Positions 24,092 to 38,140 of a DNA stretch of 64,000 nt are shown piece after piece. The translations under genes were made by a program, and so were the position numbers. The stretch comes from Erigeron canadensis (taxonomy: Eukaryota > Streptophyta > Magnoliopsida > Asterales > Asteraceae). The notes below the pieces were generated by a model that was given only the letters and a program-made list of their open reading frames with translations, was not told the DNA's origin and searched no databases. The stretch is taken from positions 39,441,516 through 39,505,515 of the forward strand of contig NC_057766.1 of NCBI RefSeq assembly GCF_010389155.1. The letters are read 5' to 3'. The first letter of the stretch is position 1. Each line of letters starts with the position of its first letter.

Positions 24092-26216
24092 ATGAATTCA
24101 ACTCATCCCTCATCAGAAGTAGAACTTGTACAAGAACCAAGTATCGATACCGATAAACTCAGCTATGAAATATTTTCAATCCTCGAAAGCAAGTTCTTAT
24201 TTGGTTACGACAATCATAATCATGATCATGATCACGATAACAACACCCACACTACTCCATGGAAACCGAAACCCGAAAACAACAACGACGTTGTTGTTCC
24301 ATCCTACAAAAACCAATCAAGAGGCAAAATCTGTGTTTTGTCAATTGACGGCGGTGGAATGAAAAACATTTTATCTGGCAAAACCTTGGCCTACCTAGAA
24401 ACCTTGTTCAAACAAAAGTCTGGTGATCCGAACGCCCGTATAGCCGATTTTTTCGACGTGGCAGCTGGTACCGGAATTGGAGGGGTGTTTACGTCCATGT
24501 TGTTTGGAACTAGCGACAATTCGCATCCGCTTTATAGAGCGGATGACACGTGGCGGTTTTTGGCGACTCATGGAAACCAGTTGTACGGTAGTCATAAAAA
24601 ACCGTGCAACGGGTTAAAAAAGTTATTTAGTGGATGCGTGTCAAAACACGCGGCCACTGGGTTTGAAAATTCTATGAAAGAATTGTTTACGGTCAATGGG
24701 AAATGTTTGACTTTAAAAAACACATTAAAGCCGGTTTTAATTCCGTGTTATGATTTTTCCAGCTCGGCTCCGTTTTTATTTTCGCGAGCGGATGCGTTGG
24801 AGACAGATAGTTATGATTTTAACCTTTGGGAGGTATGTCGTGCCACGTCAGCTTTTCCGGGTTTGTTTGACCCGGTTGAGATGAAGTCAACGGATGGGAA
24901 AACAAGTTGTGTGGGTGTTGACGGTGGGTTGGCTATGAGTAATCCAACAGCTGCGGCTATCACGCACGTGCTGCATAATAAACAGGAGTTCCCGCACGTG
25001 CGAGGGGTGGAGGATATTTTGTTACTTTCACTTGGGACTGGTCAGGTTGTGGAAGGAAGTACTTGTGATTATGAAAAAGTCAAAGGGTGGCAAGGTGGTC
25101 AATGGTGTCGGCCCATGGCTAGAATTTCTGGTGATGCTTCCGCCGACATGGTTGACCATGCTGTCGCTATGGCGTTTGGCCAAACCGGTAATTATGTCCG
25201 TATACAGGTAATCTTACCATATATACTTCTTTTGGTGTAAAAAGTTGATTGTTTTTACTTTACTAGTCGATCATTATGGTATGTTTTTAAAAGTGTAACA
25301 AATTTGAAATTTCTTTAGGAAAAAGTTGAACCTTATACTCACAAACAAATTATGGAACGTGCTAAATCGACCTCAAACCATAGGAACCGTTGGCGCAATT
25401 AACTCGTGACTATAAGTGTACGTAACATATCTTGCGAAGTACAAAATCTTTACCAAAAGGGCTAGAAAACTAATTAGTGAGTAGTACCATGGACCATATA
25501 TATATATATGGTGATTATTGGAAAGATCAGTTTACGACTTCATTTATCTTATTTGTAGGGTTTAACCATATTTGTAAATACACCTAATTAAGAAAGATTG
25601 CATGACTATTATTAACTTACTAGCTAGTATCTTACCTTTTGACTTTTGTTGTTATGGTCCTATTTCCCTTTTTCTCGTGCTTTCCTCCATGATCCATTTT
25701 ATAGAGTAGCACTTTTTTTCTAATTTGATATAAAATCAATGGTATCTTTATTTCTGATTTCATATTTAAGCTTGTAATATAGGTGTTGGTCCCTTTTGCA
25801 TAATTTTGTCTTTATCATTAAAATGTTAGACTTTTTTTTTTTATCATATACTCCTAAAAATACTTTAATTACTAGCTAGCTGCTAGTTTGTGTACAAGGT
25901 CCAGTACTACAATTTTGATAGATGTTATAAGCCTTGTTATTTTACCTTAAATTAATAGGCAAATGGATCCAATATGGGTCGTTGCGGGCTCAATGTTGAC
26001 TCGGACCCTAGTCCCAGCAACGTAAAAAGGTTGACAACAATGGCCGACGAGATGCTAAGACAGAAGAACGTGGAGTCTGTGCTGTTTGGGGGGAAAAGGA
26101 TCAGTGAGCAGACCAATCTGGAGAAACTAGACTGGTTTGCTGGAGAACTCGTGTTAGAGCATCAGAGGAGGAGATGCCGGATTGCTCCCACTGTTTCTCT
26201 TAAGCAAGCCTCATGA
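24092..26216 (+). CDS. Patatin-like phospholipase, group III (pPLAIII)
   Basis: Plant acyl hydrolase of the patatin family; group III members act on phospholipids and galactolipids and affect cell elongation. Exon 1 (24092-25207) and exon 2 (25959-26216) join in phase 0 through a 751-bp GT-AG intron, giving 457 aa. Motifs: the N-terminal SIDTDKLSYEIFSILESKFL block typical of group III, the oxyanion-loop DGGG (86-89), GTGIG (126-130) in place of the usual nucleophile elbow GXSXG, and the catalytic-dyad Asp in DGG (277-279). The Ser-to-Gly change at 128 is a known feature of group III, not damage. A His/Asp/Asn-rich tract (about 41-52) is an insertion-like low-complexity stretch. There is no signal peptide, so it is probably cytosolic or membrane-associated. 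Which of the alpha to delta paralogues it matches is not decided. Confidence 0.92.
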
Positions 26217-29200
26217 TCAATTATTGCACATACATAATTCTCTTTGTAAAAGGTACTTACTTTTCATTTACTCAGCTCCTATAATATAGCTAGAAAGTCT
26301 AAAAGTCAGCTTGTGTCAACTACATATTGATCATAGTGGAAATAATTACTCCTAATAAGGTGAAAGCCAAGTGTGGAAGTCCTAGCTAGCTATAGCTAAG
26401 TAGCTCTTCTAACCGTTGGTTCGCCTATACTCTACCGACACACACGTGGGCATTTTCGGTATTTCTAACGTCTGTTTCGAAAGTGATTGTGGGGCAAGGT
26501 GCGTGTATTGTCAATTCCTGCCTAGCTTGTGGTGGAGGATATGAGCAAGCTCGCGATTCTTGAATGGCTTGTCCGTACTCCAGAACAACAAAAAGACAAT
26601 AAATCGATCAATAATACTACTTTTTGTTGAAAATTCAACAATGTGTTGTTGAACCGACAACCAGGGCAGATATCTTTTCAGGGAGGTCTTAAAAAGATTT
26701 CAGGGTAGGTCCTTAATTGTTTACCGTCATATATCCCATTTTGTTATTGGTCAAGGCATATATGGTTAGAATGTTAGATACTTTGCCAACTTGCCTGAGA
26801 GGATTTAATTAAGACTGGGGTTGAACCAAATGTACGTTCTATACTAGAGTAGTTTATGAACTGTTTGATGGGAAGCTTATTTCTATACGAGAGAGTTGTG
26901 TGTGAACTGTTTGATGGGAAGTTCGTTTATATTTAATTTGTACCTTTAGTTATAAATTGTTGTGCAATGCAGGCCTGATGGAATATAAAGTAAGGTAAAG
27001 AAAAAAAGGAGTTTGTCTTTAATTTACAACAATAGAAAGAGAAAAGTGTACAGGATAAAGTTAGGGGAAAAGACACGACTCGACCAACAGCCAATTCAAA
27101 ACAAATAAGAAAAGCTGAGGTTAGGAAAAGAATGGATGTTGGTGAATTTTGTCTTGGGCTTCATAGATAGAGTACAAGTAATGTGGTGTCCACTCACCCC
27201 CACCCCCACTCTGTTTTGCTTTGGCAATTAAGTATGGCAATTAAGTAAAAAAGGATTATTATGTGTGGATGATCATTGGTCAAAGGAGGCTGTTGAGTGG
27301 ATGAGAACTGAGAAAGTGAGAAGAGATAATTATAATTTGTATCTTCTTAGTACTATTGAATATTTGATTACTAATATTATTGATACAATTATTCCTAACA
27401 GGCCCACTTGTAATAGTCCATTATTATTGAACTCTTTGAGCTATTAAAGTCCTTAGAAAAGATTATTATAGTGTAAAGGAATGAAAGGGCTAAGATATAA
27501 GGCCCACTTGTCCCCGGGTCTTTAATACTATTTGTTTAATGTATGGTTGTGGGGTGGAGTTTTCTACATGACATAAAAACTTAGTGTGGCTGATCATATC
27601 GATCAATTTGTTCTTCATTGACGTTTTTATGTATCTTTTGTAAGCTTTTTGCTAAATTAAAGTATAATATACACTAATCATTAAAGATCATGCCATCAAT
27701 TATATCTTCACTAGTTCATGTTGGATCTCTCACGTACAAATTGTTCCAAAATAGTAATAAAGTATTCTTACCATTGTGCTACCAAATGCAAATAAACACA
27801 TCGATCATGCATGGTATTGTAACATTCACGTCCGCAATTCGTATACCTTCTAATGACAAAATGAAAAAGATTTGTGTTTGATGACATTAGTGTAACTTGC
27901 GAAATACATTGAATATTACCGCCTTCGCATCCATCCATTTGCGAGTCATTTAGTAATGAAAAAGGTCATTTGTTGTTTGAAACCGAATATGGTGGTCTTG
28001 TGAAGTCAGAATATCTATAGAAACTATATATCCAAGGTCATTTGTTACCTTCTCAACGGCTAAATTGCTCTATTATCAGTCATGCAAGCAATCATATCCA
28101 TGATAAGAATCATTTAAAAGCTACTATAAAGCAACCATACGCCAAAAGGCCCAAATCCATGAATCTAAAACTTGTACTTCTAATATATTTTTTGGTCATT
28201 TGGTAGGAAAAATTTCTTCTAGCTTGTTCTTTTATGTAGCAAAAGAAAAGAACGTATTATGGTTAAGGTTATGTTGAATTTGGTGTATTTTGTTGATAAG
28301 AATGTATTATCCTTTCCATCGGTGACAATTCAGTTAGCTAACTTTTAAAATGAAATCCAGGTGTATGGATTAGTGTATTTAATAATGGAGTTTGTGGGTT
28401 GATAAGAATTGAAATTAGTTAGTGGTTGCTAATAATCATGACCCCTGACTATTGAAAGGGAAAACACATTTCCAATCAATCCTCTTTTGTTCTCGTCGAT
28501 TTCTTTATCACATAAATTCAAAAGAGCAAATAAATTAATTATATATGCAAATTTAGAAACTTGGTAGTCAAAGATATTTGCCTCTTCACACTAGCCAATG
28601 TTTTATGAACAAAATCTCCTTGTTATATATATGAGGCATGAGTACATATGTCATTCATAAATGACAACTTCGCCCTCTCAGCATAGGAATTTTTTACCGT
28701 TTTCTCGGTGCGAGGACACAGATGGCACCAAAGCGTTATGGGGGCTTTGTCGTGTGGAGGAAGGACGAGAGACGGTGAGGTTCGGGCCAGCCGGGCGGGG
28801 TCAATCAGGTTTTCAACCAATAAAAAAAAAAAAATGTTTCCTAAGGATATATATAATAATATATTAAAGAAAACAATAACGTTGATAATAATATGTGTCT
28901 TTAAGAGAAAAGTATGAGAATTGAAGGAGGTTTGGGTTGGGATAAGCCTAAGTGGTATCTTAATTTAATTTGTTTTAAATCTTAAACATTGCTTTTATAA
29001 ATTTTGAGCATCCGAATGTTTGAATATACTTTAGTTTATTGTAAGTTTCGTTTTCAGATTACGAATAGTCTTTTCCGATTATATAAAGAGATCAAACAAG
29101 TAATTAAATAACCTTGTCAACCTCAATTTTTTAGTGTGGTTGAAAAGTTTAAGTGGCGTGAGTGGAAACAATTCGTGAGGGATAGTCCGATGTTACGTCA

Positions 29201-31220
29201 GAGAGAATTGGAAGTTTGATTCAGACAGCCACTCAATCCAAAACCTTCGACACGACACGCTAACAAACTATAATAATTTATTTAAAGTTAAACATTCAAA
29301 ACGTTACTATATTGTATTTGTACGTATATATATTAGCCACCTAATATACAACGCTAGAGAGTCCCTTCACCTAATATCTAATAGAAGGAAAACCACCTAA
29401 TAATTCGTCCAAATGTACAACTACATATCAAGAGAATACCGTGCTTTTGTAAGACTTGAACCTAGCTAGGTCTCCTCAACTTCAAACATTTATCCCATGA
29501 AGAATGTAGAAGTTGGATGCTAGAAGGACTTCCTTATGGGTTATAAACCCAATGGTTATTAACTTAATACAAGCAAATGGTGGTATTATTATAACAAACC
29601 TCCTAATTTATATGTACGTATATAGTATATCACATTTTTATGTGTGTGATATATGTTATATATACATAAGTATAACTATTAATATTTTTAAGGTTGTTAA
29701 TTAACTTGTTATTATCAGATTTCATAATTATATGAGTAAATATCTGATAAATTAAAGCATTGATCGGAAAAGAGTCAAATAGAACGCTTTGTTTTCTTTT
29801 TTCTTTTGAACGGCAGTACTCAAATAGTAACATGTTAAACTTTAATGTTACTATAAAAATATAATTTAAGTTATTGTAGAAGAACAGTCGGCTCAAAAGA
29901 ATTCTCGAAACAAAAAACTTTACTTGTTAGAGAATCAAGAGTGTTGTTCTATTTGTACATAGATCTACGAATCTCATTTCAAACATCCATCAAAGATATA
30001 TCATCTTTACATCCTCTTGCCGAACCTACAAAATGATAAATGTTATTTTTCTTCCTTTCTAGAAAATTTTTTTATACGTGTAATTAACAAAGTTGTTACT
30101 TTATAAAAAAGTTCAATTTATATATGTATTTAAGGTATATTTGACTTGAAAGTTTGTAATAACGATAATAATTAACTAAGGATATGATGGGTAAACGTAT
30201 AAATAGTTGATCAATTTTTAAGAAATAAGACAATTATTTTGAAACAAACAATATGGTATTGTGGAAAATAAAAATGGGATGGAAGAAGTATTTGAAATTT
30301 ATTTTATTTAGTTCGAAACGTCATATTTTGTTTTAAATCCTGCGATTAGCCTATGTATTTTGCGGATGAAGATACAACTATGCTCACTTGATATTCATTT
30401 CTTCTTTATTTTTTTTAACCAATATGAATTTATGGTGATCACTTGTTATCTACTAAATTTTAGATAAATTGAACACGAAAAATGCAACTCTTGTAAACCC
30501 TATAGATAGTATTTATTTATGGAAAGTTATAGATCAACCTAACTCATTGTGAGGATCAACCCATAATACATGAAAGCAATTTAGTTACGTTCTTGACTTC
30601 TTGTCATTCAGCCAATCAGCCATATCACTGAAAGAATTATCAAGGTCGAATTCTTAAACCAGATTATATGCTTGTTGGGATTCTCACAAATTAAAAACTA
30701 GGCCCACTAAAAAAGTCCAACAGACTACGAGCCTGATTTTGGGCCCAATGTTAATCATTAGAATTCATCCTAATCTCGTTTATGACAACTTTAATACTTT
30801 ATTTATCAGTATGGTAGCGCTTATAGATATAGATATTTAGATTTAGATTAGACTCCCAGTCTCCTAGATTTAGATTTAGATCAGCCTGACTTTGGGCCCA
30901 ATGTTTTATCATTAGAATTCAGCAATGTATGAAAACTAGACATTCATAATCACACTTTAAAAATATAAAAAGTAAAACAAAAGAAAGAAAAAAAAAAAAA
31001 GTTTTGATACACTGCTTCTCAAATGTCACGACGTCATTTGAGGCAGAGATGGTTGGAGCCACAATGAGGAGGAACTTGGGTTGACGTATTCATTTTTTGT
31101 TTTTTGTTGGGCATTATTTATAAGTATATAGTGGCAGAAGTTGAGCTAGAAAATTTATAGATCCGGTAATGGATAACATCAAGGACTTCAAACATAGTTT
31201 CATATAAGTTTTTATGTAAA
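26217..31220. other. Long intergenic stretch without recognised genes
   Basis: The first 60-100 bp are the patatin 3'UTR. The remainder is AT-rich. Notable pieces: a CTGTTTGATGGGAAG duplication (about 26860-26925); a GC-rich island ending in poly-A (28670-28833); and a repeated phrase containing TTTGGGCCCAATGTT at about 30737 and 30890. Open frames here start with non-ATG codons or lack any domain. Confidence 0.45.
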
Positions 31221-31445
31221 TTAGTACGGTACCCGCGCAATTCAGCGGTGGTTGTGGCGGCAACGATGTGGTGGTGGGGGCGACTGTTGGTGGTGGAGGC
31301 GGTGTTGAGTGGTGTAGATAATTAATGTAAAGGTAATTGATGTAAAAGGTTAAAAAAGATATTTTGGATAAATGACTGATATGGTAATATAATCATTTAT
31401 GTTATTTTAGATAACTTTATTTACTAAATAGTATAATAGTATAGA
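31221..31445 (-). mobile_element. Short non-autonomous Helitron
   Basis: On the minus strand it starts TCTATACTATTATACTA (at 31445) and ends GCGCGGGTACCGTACTAA (at 31221), giving 225 bp. The 3' CTAA and the GC-rich CACC-repeat tail fit a Helitron. No coding sequence. Confidence 0.6.
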
Positions 31446-34400
31446 TTAGGTGTATAAGAAAATTAGAATAAAGAAATAAGAGTATTTTGGATATAAAAAA
31501 GTGCTGAATTTTCTAAAATAGAAATATCAATATGCTCTATAAGGGTTTATAGATTACGCTAAAATAAGGGCGAAAAGTTTTGTTCAATGAGTTCAAATTA
31601 TACATTTTCTCAGGTGTATATAGCTCCATCCATGTGTAGTGGAAATGTGGAATATATTAAAATATTGCAAGGTTCATTTGTTATAATTATATAATACTAT
31701 AATGTAATGTTGTGTGGTTGTTGGGTGTTTATTCGGTGACGACTTTGAAAATTTAAGTGTTCTGATCAAAGAGAAAAAAAAATTCATAATCTTAACAAAT
31801 TCAAATGTATAAACTAATTTTATTTATAAATAATAACTAACGTTATAACAATAAAACTATATATTTTATATACTTAACAAAATCATAATATTAGAAATAT
31901 ATATATATATATATGTTATATTAGTTTTTAGTTAATTTATGATTTGTGAAGCTTTTATAATATTTTTCATAATAATTTGGTTGCTTTAACTCTTTCCAAT
32001 TTATAGTATATAATATATGATTTTCAAATTTTTATGCCTTAAGAATATATGCGGCTGGCTGGGAATCATGTTTGACCCCTCTCTAGGCCTCCCTTGTGTT
32101 TATTGATGTGTCAAACTTTTTTGGGGTGATTCTATGAGTAATCCTGTATATATTTAAAAACTATATATATAGACGGGAAACGCCTCGTATTTTGTTTTAT
32201 TAATAATAGAATTCATGGGGTGTCATTCAAAGAAAATAATAATAATAATAATAATAAAATGAAAATTCATGGAGCCAATGGATTTATTTAAAATACAGAA
32301 AATATTAAAATATTTAAATGTGAGAAATTTCGTCATCTAAGCTTAAATGGAAAACAATTCAAAATTCAATTTTCCGTATAATATAATATTCTTTAGTTAA
32401 TTTGAGAGAACATATAGGTGGTCAAGTATCTACACATGCAATACTAGTGTCACTTTGTTGGTCAATATAGGTACACATGCCCTGCCACATATACCTTTCT
32501 TTATCCAGCAGTTCTGTTAAAAACGTGTAACTGATACAAAGCATATACGAAGTATTTGTTTAATTTAGCAAATAAGACTAGAAATTAAGGTGGTCGAGCC
32601 ATTCGAGCTGTAATCCATGTAACAAATAGAATAACATTAGGCTATCCTCAAACATAGTGTAACATGTAACATGTTAACAAACTGTTTTAAAATATAAAAA
32701 TAAAACCAATATATAAAACTTGTTTTACCTCCAGTATTGAAAGTCAATTTGCAATTAATATCATGTCATCATCTATATTATATAAGAAAACATTATGCAT
32801 ACACAAATATGCTTAAAAAATAAAATAGAAAAAGTTTGTAGTTATATAATATGTCTTCAACTTGTTTGGAGACAAAGTAATTAAGCATTTTAGCTGTGAT
32901 ATTAACGTTATAACCATGACATACTGATATTACACTATGCTTGCTTTGGATTTTGGCAGGTACATTGTGTTTGGAGATGATCTTATATCCGTTAGATCAA
33001 GTGGTCACTTGGGCTCTCTTTGGGGATTTTAGGAGAGGGAATGTTAGCTTAAAACCAAGGATCCAATCTTAATTCCTCATGCTTTCAGGTACTTACCTTT
33101 TCAAACGCGTAAGGTCCGTGTTATCGCACCTTTGGTTTCCAGGGGTGCCTTCGGGTTTCAACAGCCAGCATACTGTCCGCTTGGATGTCACTGTTAGGGT
33201 TCAAACCATTAATCAATTAACACACCGTTTTATGAAAAACAAAATAATAATAATAATATAATTTCTTTTGGCTCTTATGTCATAAATTGTGTTAAGTTTA
33301 TCCAGACAATTAAAAAAAAGGAAAATGATCTGTACTGTAGACTTACCCAAGCTTAGATACTGTCACTTTAAAAAAATTACGAATTAAACCTTTGAATTTG
33401 ATAAACATACTTACCTCCGAATTTTACATAACATCCCCTGAATTTTACATAATCTTCTTGTTTTATACTTCATGTTTTATCTAATATTTTTCCTTAAAAG
33501 AAAAATTAAATTACGAAAAATAGTATGCTTACATTATATTTTGGGCTTTATTTAATTCACTGGTTTCATACCTGGAAAATACGCCGCGTAAATATTTATT
33601 TGTGTAATCTAAAAAATTAGAAAATACTCGTAAAAACACGGGAGCTGCTATCTACTATTCTAACATGCCATGTCAAAACAAACAAAAGAGGTGATAGAGA
33701 TATGGCTACATGGGATTCAAATACCAAGAAAGCCATCCGTTGGTGGACCCAAATAATGTGAATATAAAAATAAATAAAACCAGAGCCAATAGACATAAAG
33801 AATACAAATCTCAAGATAAACCCGCATACAATATCTCTAAATTAACATTCTTTGTTTGCTACAATTTTCAATAAATCAAACTAAAAAGAAAAAGAAAAAC
33901 CTGCAAAAGCCTGTTAAAGGGTGGAAAGGTTGAATATATAAGGCTACAGTTAATTAAATTAAAAAATGCTATTAAAAAGAAACATTAAACTCAAAATATA
34001 GTCTACTTCGTCCATCAACATATACTTGTACATCATTAATTACCTCCATACATGACACATCTAGTACTCTTGTGTACATCATTATCAAATGTCGTTCAAA
34101 AAGAAACATCATTATCAAACATCTTGGTTTATTTAATATGAAAAAAATATTATTAACTAGTAAAAAACAAGCATTCGTTTAGGTTGGCTTATAGAACAGA
34201 TTCTAGATTTACATAACGTGAAGGTATTAACGGTAAGAACTGCTTGTGATGAATAATACATATAATGTCCGATTGTACTTGATTTTTTATTCTTTTTGAA
34301 CATTGCGATGGTACTTGATAGATAAATGGCCAGGGAGTGTGGATTAATTTTTTCAGCATAAAAAACAATAATTGCAAATTTTTATCTCACTGTATGCTCC

Positions 34401-34870
34401 TTGAATGTATTGTAGGAAAAGTTAAAATGGAGAAAACCCTTTAATCCAAATGACATTTCAGGATGTCTTGTGCGATGATTGGATGTATGTTTACTTTATT
34501 GTCTAGAGGGGAGATAACATTATTCTTCTATATATTTGACGTTAGCAGAGATCAAATAAAAAAATACATTAAAGAGAGAATGGGAAAAAGATTTTTTAAA
34601 AATTACGCCGTGGCATTATTGTAAATACTATGTGTTTGTTTTAAAAGCCAGGCGGTGACAATTATGTAATTATCTCTTCCGTTAGTACGTTCGACTCTCT
34701 GTCAGTCTCCCTGTTCGCTTATCATCGGTTTTGTTTATCAATGTCACGTTTACAACTCCAAACTAACACGCTTTGTCAATTAATTAAATAATTATTATTT
34801 TTTACTCGATAGTTGAACTGGTTATGGGGTCCCACCATGTCGCTTTAAAAGCACTGTGTTGGTTAAAACT
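31446..34870. other. Intergenic AT-rich DNA
   Basis: No gene supported. A GC-richer segment (32955-33215) ends near GGGTTCAAACC with an A/ATA-rich tail and could be a retroposon remnant. (AAT)n runs occur at about 32238-32257 and 33243-33260. A (TA)n tract lies at about 31899-31915. Confidence 0.4.
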
Positions 34871-34874
34871 GGTA

Positions 34875-37110
34875 CCAATTGAAGCGGACACTACTGTGAG
34901 GACAAGTCATAATAATCATGAACATGTAAGATTTTTTCGTAAATTTTTATTAAATTTTTATTGAACAACAATAATTTTATTAAAATGCATTTGCAAAGCA
35001 CCTAGCTAGGCAATAAAAAGACTAGTACAAACACAATATAGAACAAGGATTCATCACCCATATGGGTGGATGGTATGCCTCCCTAACCTTTCCCGGTTAT
35101 CACTCAAGCGTTTATTCCTTTCTAGTTATGGGGAATGTCTGCCTATTTTTCCCCAAATTTTTTTTTTAATTTTCTTTGTTTTTCTTTTTTTAACTTTAAT
35201 TTATTATATACGAGTAATATTTATTTTTATCAAACAAATATAATATCAAGCTTTGACAAATAACAAAAGTAAGAACTAAAAAAAGTTACATCTATCAAAT
35301 TAAATGATATTACAGTATACTTGTTGCATTATAAAGATATTACACTTTAATAAGAAACATGTAACACTTTTAATGTAATTTAACATTCCACTTCTCAAGA
35401 CAATCAGATAGTAATGCCAGTTATTAATTGTATTGTAAAAATATAGGGTCAAAAATGTAATGTCTAGATATTGTTATGATTTAAACGAGAAGAATTAAAA
35501 TATAAAAGAGAAGGAGGTCAAAGGGTGCCGTCTTCTTCTTCTTCAACATATAGATCTGGAAATACTACTTAAAAAAACTTCATTAAAATAACCTGGAACT
35601 TAAAAAAAATTAACGTTGATGGGAAATAGAAGAAAGAGGCTTTAAAGAAACGGTCAAAAAGAGTAGGGAGGGGATTAGGCACAACAATCACGAAATGGCT
35701 CACCACCCAACCGGTGCCAGATGGGCGGAATGGTATTCTCTCCGGTACCTATTCGTTGCCTATCTCCTCCCCAGGGCATACCGTGTAGCCTAACAGCCAT
35801 GAGAGATTAAATTTCCTATCACAATTAGTTCCAACAATAAGATGTAAAACCAATAGACTGAAACACATTGAAGTGGACAGTACAAATCATACTAATCATG
35901 AACATGTGAGACTTTCCATATTTATTTTGTAATGAAACTTATTACCTTAATACATGTAGTTGTAAACAAGACATTAAATTGGAAATTGATGATGTCATTA
36001 TTAATTTGATTATAAATAAAAAATCCTAATAATTATTATACAAATATGTTAGTATATTATATTTAGCTCTTGATTTTATCAAATTGGAAATTAATAATGT
36101 CATTATTAATTTCATTATAAATCAAAAATCCTAATAATCATTATTTAAATATATTAGTATATTATATTTATATTAGTGTTTGTAGAAAAAATCTCACTAA
36201 TTTATACTTTTTTTAATTTCCATCAATAATTTATACTTTTTACCCCACTAAATACTTAGTTTATAATTATTTCAATCTACACTTTTCTGTTTTCAATCAC
36301 GATTTTACACTTTTTACCATTAATTTCAATACAATAGATAATGAATAACAACTGATATATATCAAATAGAATAATAACTAATATATAATCAATATAATAG
36401 TTATTATATATCTTAATTATACGTTCTATCATATAAATATATAACTATTTACTAAAAAAAGTAATAAAATCTAATGTAAATATATTGAGATTTTTGAAGT
36501 AATTGTACCGTTATCTTTTTTTAAAGTATTGATAGATGAACAGGTAATCCACTTTCATTAATATATTATTCATAACATGTATTTATCTTAAAAATTGACT
36601 GTAAATTTATTTATTAACATGGCATAAAGATATGCTGCTCAATCCATTATTCATTAATTCTGAACTTTGGACATCTACTTAAAGAAAGAGTATCCCGATT
36701 AATCTCAAACTTTCAAGTAAAATCCACTCACTCAATGTTTATGCTAGCTAAACATGCATGTAAGCTCAACTTTTTGGATGAAACATCTATATTTATTTTT
36801 AATTACATGGTTAACATCTTTCAGGATTATTTTTTGGCTATTTTTATTTTGAGTTAATAAGGCTTTTTAGCTTTCATATAGTTAAACTTTGATAATAATA
36901 TAATTTTTATAACAATGTAACCCCGTGTATTTGATATGATATATGACACAGGAAAATCTATTAATATGTAAATCCAATAGACTGTAAAACATTGAAGTGG
37001 ACGCTACTATGAGGACAAGTCATACTAATCATGAACATGTGAGGCTTTCCATATTTATTTTGTACTGAAAATTATTACCTTAATACATGTAGTTGTAAAC
37101 AATACATTAA
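34875..37110 (+). repeat. Three dispersed copies of one repeat, about 1.0-1.1 kb apart
   Basis: Copies at 34875-34936, 35843-35976 and 36966-37110 share GAAG(C/T)GGAC, CAAGTCATA and AATCATGAACATGT. The last two also share TTCCATATTTATTTTGTA and ACATGTAGTTGTAAACAA. Copy 1 is truncated. They may be parts of a duplicated larger unit. Confidence 0.65.
35976..36172 (+). repeat. Tandem duplication, about 104-bp period
   Basis: Units at 35976-36068 and 36080-36172 share AAATTGGAAATT, ATGTCATTATTAATTT and TAGTATATTATATTTA, with a few substitutions. Confidence 0.75.
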
Positions 37111-37114
37111 CATT

Positions 37115-37303
37115 TGAGAAAAGTGAATATGAGGTTGTTCGATACTTAACCTTAGGTGTAAAACCCCTCATATACTAAATTTTAGTAAAAATTTGGTTAA
37201 TGAATAAATGTTTAAGTCTTTGTGAATTTTATAGATTAAAAAGCTAATATATGAGTGTTTAAAACCGAAACTTGAATACCTAACAACCTTCTATTATCAT
37301 CTC
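37115..37303. mobile_element. Degraded copy of the intron-8 foldback MITE
   Basis: Shares with 7144-7333 the order of GAATAT(A/G)AGG, CCTTAGGTGT/GCTTAGGTGT, ACCCCTCA(C/T)ATACTAA, AATGAATAAATG and the right-arm ACAACCTT. It is not flanked by (TA)n and its arms no longer pair well, so it is older. Confidence 0.55.
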
Positions 37304-38140
37304 TTAACATTTTTCATATGTTAGTTATCAGTATAGTAAAACTACTATTCCTGTTAATTAGTTGTAAACAATCTTAAAATAATACGAAAAATATAATAAT
37401 ATTATTACCATGAAACTGAAATAATTTGAGGCTGACTTATCTAATTTGATTTGAAAGTTGTCACATTTCACTTCAGTTAGAATCTTCGTACATTGAGTTC
37501 TGTCCGTGGCTTTTATCAAGCTGATGTCTTCAATCCAGCTTTAACGTATGAATTAGTTTTACAAATGATAAAGGAGAAATGATTGATACACTTAAGATTT
37601 TATCCCAATAATCTTTTTAATACAATAATGAAATTTGAACACATGTAATCCATTTATTATTACCTTTTTTATTTCTTTTTTTTTTTGATAATTTTATATA
37701 GTTTCATCTTACGACTACGAAAATTATCTAAATTGATTAATTAAGAGGACCTGTCAGTACTCTTATAAATCTATTAATTAGGACTATTAATTTATTTGTT
37801 CTTTTCCCCTAAAAGATTTTCTCAATGTCATTATACATAAAACTCGTTTAATTAAAACGATATAATATACCAATTAAGCATATCAAATGGTCAATGGTAC
37901 ACACGCTCACAATATATATGGTCTAATTGGATGAATTCTGAGAGGATTTATTAAATAAATAATAGCTATCTTTAAACCATTTCACGAATATAACAATGAT
38001 TTTTGAAGCTTTTATATTTTAACAATGAACTTTTGTTTATTGACAGAAATACTAACATGTGACATGCGTAATAGCTACCGTGGCCTCCTTTTTAATTACA
38101 TGGCTTTTAAATACGTGACATTACTTATTTAATTATATGA
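37304..38140. other. Intergenic AT-rich DNA
   Basis: No gene or defined element recognised. Confidence 0.4.

Noticed and set aside
27265..27447. 60-aa open frame
   Set aside because: Starts at GTG and matches no family I know.
33190..33215. tRNA gene (GGGTTCAAACC as T-arm)
   Set aside because: No acceptor stem or anticodon arm can be drawn around it.
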